Shown: positions 1-5,602 of the stretch, one piece after another
Layout: each line of letters begins with the position of its first letter
How positions within the stretch are numbered: position 1 is the first letter of the stretch
DNA from: an uncultured Prevotella sp.
GTDB lineage: Bacteria; Bacteroidota; Bacteroidia; Bacteroidales; Bacteroidaceae
DNA length: 9,367 bases
Assembly (NCBI GenBank): GCA_900548195.1
Contig: URJQ01000110.1
Span: 1 to 9,367, forward strand
Reading direction: 5' to 3'
Position numbers and translations under genes: made by a program
Notes under the pieces: model-generated
The model's database searches: none
What the model saw: the letters and a program-made list of their open reading frames with translations, nothing else
Told to the model about the DNA's origin: nothing

Positions 1-25
1 TTGCAGCTTTTCAGGCATAGTCCCA

Positions 26-1756
26 CTACATCCTATAAGGTTGCGGATTTGAGGTATTATTGAAGTTGAAACCCAATACGGCGTTGATCTGATGCTTGTC
101 GGCAATCAGTTTTCCGTATGTAGCAGAGATGTCTCCTTCATAATAAAGGTATTTCTGCAGACTGTGGGTGAATAGTCCTTTCTGGGTATCATCCTTATCA
201 TCGAAATCTGTATGCTTTGGAGAAAGGCGCAAATCCTGTGTGTCGTCATACTTTGTCATGCCGAACTTACCACGCACGCGCAAATCATCAGTAGCAAACC
301 ATTCTGCTATGAAATTATTAGTAAAACCGAAACGCTGTCCCTTGTCATAATTATTCAGGCTGGCATTCCATAAAGGATTTGAGACTGGATTGTCATTCAG
401 TCCTTCCTCTGGATAGTAAAGGTATTTGTTTATCTTACCGTCGGCACCATATTTCTTATAGTATGGGTTTGCCATAGCGTATTCAGCAAAGCTCACACTC
501 GGATTGTTTGTATCGAGATAGTCGATAGAGAGTTTGTTGCTAAACTGGAATTTGCCTGTACGGTAAATCAAGTCGATGTTTCCACCGAGGGTCTGACGAT
601 CTGAACCCTTCATCACGCCTTCCACCATACCATAGTTTATTCCTATACCATATCGGATATTACCCTCTCCGCCCTCAGCATATACATTATGCTTATGGGT
701 AAAGCCTGTGCGCAAAGGCACGGTAAGCCAATAAGTATCTACACCCTGCTCTATGTCACGAAGGCGTGAATTGTAGAGGGCGTCAAGCTTAATCTGATTG
801 AATGGATTGCTGGTGTTGTCCTTATACACTCCTGCGAGTCTCTCAAACTCCAATTTCTCGCGAGAATTCATAAGGTTATAGTCAGACAAGTCGGCTACAT
901 CAATACTGTAGTCGCCCTTGTATGAGATTTGCAGTTTTCCCTTTACTGGTGCCTTTGTCTCGATTACTACTACACCATTTGCTGCCTTCGAACCATAAAT
1001 AGCAGTGGAAGCAGCATCCTTAAGCAATGTAACTGAAGCCACACGGTTCATGTTGAGGTTCATCACAGCCTCAAGTGTGGTCTCAAATCCGTCAAGTATA
1101 AAGAGTGGCTGGTTAGGGTCTGTACCGTATTCCTCCTTCAGTCCTGCTACACTTGACTTACCACGCACTTCTACGTCTGGCATCTTGTTTGGGTTGGAAC
1201 CGGCAAGACTGTTTTCCATGATTTTGAATGAAGGGTCGAGCGTCTTGAGACTCTGGAGCACGTTCTGTGCGCCCACCATCTTCAGTTCATCTCCTTTGAA
1301 TGTGGTGGAAGAACCAGTAAAGCTCTCCTTCTTACGACGGAACACTCCAGTCACTACCACGTCCTTGATGTTCACGACATCAGATTTCATCTGAATACGG
1401 GCGAAGTCTCCATGATTACTGCCAGTAAAGCGGATAACAGTCTTCTTGTATCCGATAAACGTCAGCACAATGTTACACTCCCCTTTCACAGGCAATGAGA
1501 AGCGACCGTCTATATCAGTCGTAACGGCGTTTGTAGTTCCTTCGACAGCCACTGTCACTCCAATCATCGGTTCATTGTCGGCACTGTCAAAGACGCTTCC
1601 CTGCACGAATCCCTGCTGTGCTGTTATCTCTGTCTGGGCATTTGCATTTTCCACCGGATTCTGCGCATTTATCGAGCAGACAAATGGAGAAAACAAACAG
1701 CATCCAGCCACAATCCAACGATAAGCACCGGGATTAAAACTTTTAGTTTGCATCAT
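26..1756 (-). CDS. SusC/RagA-family TonB-dependent outer-membrane receptor, truncated reading frame
   Basis: This protein would import glycans or other nutrients across the outer membrane, normally with a SusD-type lipoprotein. Residues 1-32 look like a signal peptide (basic start, hydrophobic 14-27, cleavage near NAQ). Residues about 49-115 form a carboxypeptidase-regulatory-like beta domain (GSVFDSADNEPMIGV, TDIDGRFSL). Residues about 130-275 are the plug, with the SusC landmarks DVVVTG (132-137), VEVRG (195-199), PLFILDG (217-223) and AIYGSKAANGVVVIET. Beta-barrel sequence follows to residue 576, where TAG at 26-28 ends the frame. SusC proteins usually run to about 1000 residues, so roughly half the barrel is missing. 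The 25 nt beyond the stop also hold an in-frame TGA, while both other frames stay open, so a frameshift or a sequence error is as likely as a nonsense mutation. The start is one of two consecutive ATGs (1756 or 1753). No SusD gene is visible. The family call is firm; whether it is functional is not. Confidence 0.9.
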   Translation of the reverse strand: MMQTKSFNPGAYRWIVAGCCLFSPFVCSINAQNPVENANAQTEITAQQGFVQGSVFDSADNEPMIGVTVAVEGTTNAVTTDIDGRFSLPVKGECNIVLTFIGYKKTVIRFTGSNHGDFARIQMKSDVVNIKDVVVTGVFRRKKESFTGSSTTFKGDELKMVGAQNVLQSLKTLDPSFKIMENSLAGSNPNKMPDVEVRGKSSVAGLKEEYGTDPNQPLFILDGFETTLEAVMNLNMNRVASVTLLKDAASTAIYGSKAANGVVVIETKAPVKGKLQISYKGDYSIDVADLSDYNLMNSREKLEFERLAGVYKDNTSNPFNQIKLDALYNSRLRDIEQGVDTYWLTVPLRTGFTHKHNVYAEGGEGNIRYGIGINYGMVEGVMKGSDRQTLGGNIDLIYRTGKFQFSNKLSIDYLDTNNPSVSFAEYAMANPYYKKYGADGKINKYLYYPEEGLNDNPVSNPLWNASLNNYDKGQRFGFTNNFIAEWFATDDLRVRGKFGMTKYDDTQDLRLSPKHTDFDDKDDTQKGLFTHSLQKYLYYEGDISATYGKLIADKHQINAVLGFNFNNTSNPQPYRM

Positions 1757-1810
1757 TTTTCTTATTTAATAATAGTAATGTGTTCTCAGACAAATAAATG
1801 TAGTACTATT

Positions 1811-1829
1811 AAGGTATCTCGCATACCTT
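1811..1829 (-). other. Stem-loop in the susC-like leader
   Basis: AAGGTAT (1811-1817) and ATACCTT (1823-1829) are a perfect 7-bp inverted repeat around a 5-nt centre. It lies about 55 nt upstream of the susC-like start codon and just downstream of the predicted promoter, so it would sit near the 5' end of the mRNA. It could be a 5'-stabilising hairpin or a palindromic operator. The sequence does not decide between these. Confidence 0.4.
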
Positions 1830-1841
1830 TATATATCTATG

Positions 1842-1872
1842 CAAAGGTAAGGCTTTTTCGATAGAAAAACAA
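1842..1872 (-). promoter_or_regulatory. Bacteroidetes-type promoter for the susC-like gene
   Basis: On the minus strand, TTG (1872-1870) is followed after 20 nt by TACCTTTG (1849-1842), which fits the Bacteroidetes primary sigma consensus of a TTTG-like -33 and TAnnTTTG -7. Initiation would fall near 1835, giving a leader of roughly 80 nt before the start codon at 1756. The -7 box is a full match; the -33 box is the short form. Confidence 0.6.
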
Positions 1873-2055
1873 CACTTTGTGAACCTTTTTAACCTTTTAT
1901 AAGGAATAAATCGTAAATATAGAGCAAAACGCAAGGAATCAATGCTTTTGAGTGTAACATCTCAAGAAATATCTGAACAAATAGTCATAAGCAAGCATTC
2001 CCTATCACATTCATGAATAACTATACACAAGAAACAATTCCCACAATTCAAATAC

Positions 2056-2165
2056 CAAAGCAACCCAATTCAAAAAACAAAGCAACCCGATGCAAAGAAC
2101 AAAGCAACCCGATGCAAAGAACAAAGCAATCCAATGCAAAGAACAAAGCAATTCAATGCAGAACT
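2056..2165. repeat. 22-bp tandem repeat, five copies
   Basis: Five contiguous 22-bp units start at 2056, 2078, 2100, 2122 and 2144. The unit is CAAAGCAACCCGATG followed by CAAAGAA. Units 2 and 3 are identical, unit 4 has two changes, and units 1 and 5 are more diverged. There are no spacers, so it is not a CRISPR array. Because 22 is not a multiple of 3 and spans two helical turns, a protein-binding array or plain minisatellite fits better than coding sequence. Each central unit carries (G/A)ATGCAA, seen again at 2354-2360 and, as GGTGCAA, at 2376-2382. Confidence 0.9.
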
Positions 2166-2358
2166 ATCCTTGGTTCTGCACCCCCAAATAAGGGAAATAT
2201 ATGCATTAACTTCAATTTACAATCGTTAAAACAAAGAAAAAAATTCCTCCAACCCAACAAAGAAAAAAACGACATCACACCTCACAAAACTATAGAAAAA
2301 AGAAGAAAAAATGCCATTTCTCACCTTTTAGAATACAATAACGAAGGTATTAGGATGC

Positions 2359-2395
2359 AATAAGATAGATATTAGGGTGCAATATCTATCTTATT
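2359..2395. repeat. Perfect 15-bp inverted repeat with 7-nt loop
   Basis: AATAAGATAGATATT (2359-2373) and AATATCTATCTTATT (2381-2395) are exact reverse complements around AGGGTGC. An outer pair, AAGGTA (2344-2349) and TACCTT (2395-2400), overlaps its edge. TATTAGGATGCAA (2348-2360) and TATTAGGGTGCAA (2370-2382) form a direct repeat offset by exactly 22 bp, the same period as the array at 2056-2165. There is no T-tract on either side, so it is a poor intrinsic terminator. It could be an operator, a cruciform-prone site or the remnant of a small mobile repeat. Confidence 0.8.
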
Positions 2396-2676
2396 ACCTT
2401 GCAAAAGCTAAGCTTTCACAGCGTAATATTATAGCTTTTATGCCATTTTTCCCACTTTTTCACACGCTTTTTGCCATGCTTTTCTCGCCCTATTTTATAA
2501 CATATTGGTTTTCAACATATTCCAAAATTCACGAGAATCGCGTATTTACGCACAGAAATACAAGCGTTGCAGAATTTATGTTAATAAATTGTCATTTTGT
2601 TCTGAAGACCACATTTAGCACAGTTTTTGAACATGGATTTAAAGAATATGGGGATTTTCAAAATATAAACAAAGAA

Positions 2677-2756
2677 AATAGGAGATTACCTCCATACCCT
2701 TCGGGAATTCCTTCACAAACAAGAAATCCCAAAAGATAGAGACGTAATCTCCTATT
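2677..2756 (-). terminator. Long two-tier hairpin at the end of the glycogen operon, probable terminator
   Basis: AATAGGAGATTAC (2677-2689) and GTAATCTCCTATT (2744-2756) are a perfect 13-bp inverted repeat. Inside it, after a symmetric 13-nt by 13-nt internal loop, 2703-2713 and 2721-2730 can form a second stem of about nine pairs with one mismatch. Read on the minus strand, the hairpin starts 48 nt after the GH57 stop codon and is followed by T-rich sequence (TTCTTTGTTTATATTTTG). An intrinsic terminator or 3'-stabilising structure fits. At 80 bp with 13-bp terminal repeats it could also be a miniature palindromic element, although I see no target-site duplication. Confidence 0.55.
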
Positions 2757-2810
2757 CCATAAAATAATAATTCTGATCGCCTACTTATCTGCGACCTAAT
2801 CTCTTATTCC
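2745..2810. repeat. Direct repeat linking the operon stop codon to the hairpin arm
   Basis: TAATCTCCTATTCC (2745-2758) and TAATCTCTTATTCC (2797-2810) differ at one of 14 positions and are 52 bp apart. The second copy overlaps the GH57 stop codon (2804-2806); the first contains most of one arm of the 2677-2756 hairpin. The copy at the stop codon can therefore pair with the distal arm almost as well as the proper arm can. Confidence 0.6.
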
Positions 2811-4222
2811 TTAGCAGGTGCTTCCTTGGCTACAGTGGTCTTCTTGGCAGTTGTAGTCTTCTTTTTTGCAGGTGCCTTCTTAGCTGCCGATGCCTTCTTG
2901 ACAGCGGTCTTGCGAAGCTTTGCATCAGGATCCAGTTTCTCAAGCTTTGCCTGCAGACGCAGTATCTCCTTGTCCTTCATTTCCAATTCCTTACCCTGAT
3001 TGGTGATGGTGGTGAGCATCTGCTCCAGTTCGTCATTCTCGATACCACCATAGATGGCACGCACACGAGAGATGAAGTCACCGAGGATATTCATATAATT
3101 GGTGAAAGCATCGAAAGGTCCGTCATAGATACCACGGTCAATATTAGCATTTGACGGCTTAGTGGTCATAAATCGGAAATTGTTTGATGCCTGCAGATAA
3201 TCCCAGTCTCTAAGCAGTGAAGGGTCTTTTGCTATAAGAAGTCTATCCGCTACGCTGTAAAGCTTATTGAAAGCCTCACGCTGCATCTGATTGCCAAGCC
3301 ATACAGAGCAATCACGTTCCTCGTCCACCCATGAGAGAGTCTCTGGCACATCCAGCGCTCCTACGCTTTGGAATCTGTCACAGACCTCAGAAGGAGTGGC
3401 AAATTCAAGCCCTGCATTGCGTGCGCAGATAGGTAATGCCTTGATAAATTCAAGGATATTACTTGACAATGGCTGGGCAATACCGAGGGCGGTCAGCTCC
3501 ATGAAGATATTCACCACCTGTTCTGACTCCGGACATTTAGCAATATCATTGATGTAACAGTCGGCAAAGAGCGGATATTTCTCCCACTGGGTATTGCTGA
3601 AACGCAACGAGATATCATCTGAAGCATTTACATCGCGCAAGAGAAGCTTGAGCCCAGGTGCCATATTACAATTATAGACATAATGTGGTGACTTCCATCC
3701 GAGTACGTGCTTTGCTCCCTCTGTGAGCATTCCCTTATATCCGAGGGATGCCACTTGCTCGCCTATCTCGTCGGTATAGATAAGTGAGGAATTGCGCATC
3801 ACAGTAGGGCGCTTACCGAAACAGCTCTCTATCTTGGCTGACATCTTCTCTATATCGCGCTTGAAACTTTCCTCATTGGCAAGACCGGCAAGACCGTGAG
3901 AGTAAGGCTCGGTGAGGAACTCCACCTGACCCGTCTCATTAAGTTCCTGAAGCAGGCTAATTACCTGTGGAGCATGGTCTTCGAGTTGCTCCATTCCTAC
4001 ACCTGAGATGGAAAAAGCTACCTTGAAATAGCCAGGATTCTGACGTATCATCTCCAGAAGAGTGGTGAGGGCAGGCATATATGAATGCTCTGCTGTGTAT
4101 GCGATGGTACGCTCATTGGCATAATCATCGTAGTAATAATGATCTGTACCGATATCAAAGAAACGGTAACGCTTGAGATGAGTAATCTGGTGTATCTCAA
4201 AATAAAGACATATTGTTTTCAT
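2804..4222 (-). CDS. GH57 alpha-amylase-like protein with substituted catalytic residues
   Basis: This cytoplasmic 472-residue protein has no signal peptide and matches the GH57 alpha-amylase group, which acts on alpha-1,4 glucans. Visible GH57 regions are HQ at 11-12, GQVEFLTEPYSHG (98-110), RNSSLIY (143-149), FMELTALGIAQ (240-250) and the SWVDEERD to WLGNQMQ segment (297-314). In active members I recall region 3 as RNTELIY, with Glu the nucleophile, and region 4 as FMDYETFGEHQ, with Asp the acid/base. Here those positions are S146 and E242, and the GEH residues are also gone. This fits the described 'alpha-amylase-like' homologues with incomplete catalytic machinery. Residues about 396-432 look like a coiled coil, and 436-472 form a Lys/Ala/Thr-rich tail. 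It is third in the glycogen operon, 59 nt after the glycosyltransferase. The role may be glucan binding or altered chemistry; the family call is firm. Confidence 0.9.
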   Translation of the reverse strand: MKTICLYFEIHQITHLKRYRFFDIGTDHYYYDDYANERTIAYTAEHSYMPALTTLLEMIRQNPGYFKVAFSISGVGMEQLEDHAPQVISLLQELNETGQVEFLTEPYSHGLAGLANEESFKRDIEKMSAKIESCFGKRPTVMRNSSLIYTDEIGEQVASLGYKGMLTEGAKHVLGWKSPHYVYNCNMAPGLKLLLRDVNASDDISLRFSNTQWEKYPLFADCYINDIAKCPESEQVVNIFMELTALGIAQPLSSNILEFIKALPICARNAGLEFATPSEVCDRFQSVGALDVPETLSWVDEERDCSVWLGNQMQREAFNKLYSVADRLLIAKDPSLLRDWDYLQASNNFRFMTTKPSNANIDRGIYDGPFDAFTNYMNILGDFISRVRAIYGGIENDELEQMLTTITNQGKELEMKDKEILRLQAKLEKLDPDAKLRKTAVKKASAAKKAPAKKKTTTAKKTTVAKEAPAKE

Positions 4223-4281
4223 TGTATTCTTACGTTTTGGGAGATAGAACCGATGCTGGCTCCATCTATGTTTTGACTTGT

Positions 4282-5583
4282 TTACTTTATGAAATTCTGC
4301 TGGTACTCGTCATTGCTGAACCATCCCTTCTGGAGCAACTGGTCATAACACTGACGTATGCGCAGGCCTACTTTCTCCCATGTGATACCGGCAACTTCCT
4401 TGATACCCTCTTCTGCCAGATACTGATGGAATCCTTCATTCGTGCAAAGGGAATAGATGGCATCAGCCATGGCGTAAACATCCCAATAATCCACCTTTAT
4501 GACATTGGTAAGAATCTCTCCGCAGCCCGACTGCTTGGATATGATGGAAGGACAGCCACACTGCATCGCCTCAAGCGGAGCTATTCCGAAAGGCTCTGAT
4601 ACGGAAGGCATTACGAAGACATCTGAATTCTTATAGCATTCATACACTTGCTTGCCACGCAGGAAACCCGGGAAGTGGCACCTGTCAGCAATGCCATAAG
4701 TGGCAGCGAGCTCGATCATCGCATTCATCATATCGCCCGAACCTGCAAAGCAGAAACGGATATTGTCTGTACGCTGAAGCACGAGTTTGGCAGCCTCGAT
4801 AAAGTACTCCGGACCCTTCTGCATAGTGATACGTCCGAGATAGGTCACCACCTTCTCCTTAGGATTCTTGTGAGGCACTATGTCGAGATACTCCTGCGAG
4901 AGCGGATATACCGCATTATGCATGGCAACACACTTGCGAGGATCCTGATGATACTGGTTTATGACCGTCTGACGTGTAAGCTCTGACACGCACATGATGC
5001 AGTCTGCATTGTCCATTCCATTTTTCTCTATGGAATAAACTGTAGGATTCACCTTTCCGCGAGAACGGTCGAAATCCGTAGCATGCACGTGTATGCACAG
5101 TGGCTTTCCGCTTACCATCTTGGCATGAACGCCTGCTGGATAGGTAAGCCAGTCGTGAGCATGGATTATGTCAAACTGCTCTGACCTCGCCAGCACACCG
5201 GCTATGATGGAGAAATTGTTTATCTCGTCATGCAGATTGCCTGGATAGCCTCCTGCGAAACCCATACATCCGAGGTCGTCAAGACCCTGCATATAATTGA
5301 AATCAGCATAGATATGGTCACGGAAACGATAATAATCATCCGCTGTATGACCCACAAAGCGATCCTTGATATTTTCATACTGCACGTCGCGCCATACGAT
5401 AGGTACCTGGCTCATATTGATTATCTTGAGAAATTTCTCCTCATTGCCAGTAGGTTTTGGCATGCAGAATGTGGTCTCCACATCGCCCTGAAGGCTCAAT
5501 CCCTTGGTGATGCCATAGGAAGCAACCGCAAGTCCGCCATATATCTTTGGTGGGAACTCCCAACCGAACATTAATACTTTCAT
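4282..5583 (-). CDS. Glycogen-synthase-like glycosyltransferase (GT-B fold, GT4/GT5-like)
   Basis: This 433-residue retaining glycosyltransferase probably adds glucose from a nucleotide sugar to a growing alpha-1,4 glucan in the cytoplasm. The N-terminal Rossmann half has MFGWEFPP (5-12), the GG loop at 16-17 before ASYG, and HAHDWLTYPAG (141-151), the synthase-type motif. The C-terminal half has YLGRITMQKGPEYF with donor-binding R251 and K256, and SEPFGIAPLEAMQCGCPSI with the E330-x7-E338 pair. All expected donor-site residues are present, unlike in the two neighbouring hydrolases. It begins 19 nt after the debranching gene, behind a good Shine-Dalgarno. Database names are usually 'glycogen synthase' or plain 'glycosyltransferase'. 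It is shorter than and distinct from classical E. coli GlgA, so I give no symbol. Donor (UDP- or ADP-glucose) cannot be read from sequence alone. Confidence 0.9.
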   Translation of the reverse strand: MKVLMFGWEFPPKIYGGLAVASYGITKGLSLQGDVETTFCMPKPTGNEEKFLKIINMSQVPIVWRDVQYENIKDRFVGHTADDYYRFRDHIYADFNYMQGLDDLGCMGFAGGYPGNLHDEINNFSIIAGVLARSEQFDIIHAHDWLTYPAGVHAKMVSGKPLCIHVHATDFDRSRGKVNPTVYSIEKNGMDNADCIMCVSELTRQTVINQYHQDPRKCVAMHNAVYPLSQEYLDIVPHKNPKEKVVTYLGRITMQKGPEYFIEAAKLVLQRTDNIRFCFAGSGDMMNAMIELAATYGIADRCHFPGFLRGKQVYECYKNSDVFVMPSVSEPFGIAPLEAMQCGCPSIISKQSGCGEILTNVIKVDYWDVYAMADAIYSLCTNEGFHQYLAEEGIKEVAGITWEKVGLRIRQCYDQLLQKGWFSNDEYQQNFIK

Positions 5584-5591
5584 TGTGTTAT

Positions 5592-5598
5592 TCCTCCC
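5592..5598 (-). promoter_or_regulatory. Strong Shine-Dalgarno for the glycosyltransferase gene
   Basis: The minus strand reads GGGAGGA, then 8 nt, then ATG at 5583, all within the 19-nt gap after the debranching-enzyme stop codon. This is a near-perfect anti-16S match. Bacteroidetes genes often lack one, and the other starts in this window show none this good. It suggests independent, efficient initiation of the synthase-like gene within the operon. Confidence 0.7.
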
Positions 5599-5602
5599 GA
5601 CA

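Larger units (their letters stand above)
1757..2803. other. 1-kb AT-rich intergenic region without a convincing gene
   Basis: About 1050 nt separate the end of the glycogen operon from the susC-like gene. I see no protein-coding gene on either strand: the two plus-strand ORFs here run through a 22-bp repeat or strongly AT-rich sequence and have no recognisable domain. The region holds the susC promoter and leader hairpin (1811-1872), a 22-bp tandem repeat (2056-2165), a perfect 15-bp inverted repeat (2359-2395) and the operon-end hairpin (2677-2756). The stretch from about 2400 to 2660 shows only a small palindrome (AAAGCT and AGCTTT, 2404-2416) and T-rich sequence. No tRNA or rRNA was seen. 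Confidence 0.6.

Noticed and set aside
2056..2165. CRISPR array
   Set aside because: The 22-bp units are contiguous with no spacers, and no cas gene is present.
2013..2363. Plus-strand ORF of 116 codons
   Set aside because: It runs through the 22-bp tandem repeat, whose period breaks any codon pattern. The product is low-complexity Lys/Gln/Asn with no domain, and no plus-strand promoter was found.
1800..2400. Invertible promoter upstream of the susC-like gene
   Set aside because: Bacteroidales often have these, so I looked for long inverted repeats around the promoter at 1842-1872. Only the 7-bp pair at 1811-1829 lies near, entirely downstream of it, and the 15-bp repeat is too compact to flank it.
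2377..2739. Plus-strand ORF of 120 codons with a hydrophobic stretch
   Set aside because: It starts inside the 15-bp inverted repeat, ends inside the operon-end hairpin, is AT-rich throughout, and has neither promoter nor ribosome binding site. The hydrophobic residues follow from T-rich DNA. A real small protein cannot be fully excluded.
2677..2756. Transposable miniature element (MITE)
   Set aside because: It has 13-bp terminal inverted repeats and is 80 bp long, but no target-site duplication is visible. Its place just after an operon and its T-rich flank fit a terminator better.
4213..5574. Several ORFs antisense to the glycosyltransferase and other genes (for example 4213-4599, 4648-4986, 5230-5574)
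   Set aside because: They are opposite-strand shadows of strongly supported genes, with no domain, promoter or ribosome binding site of their own.
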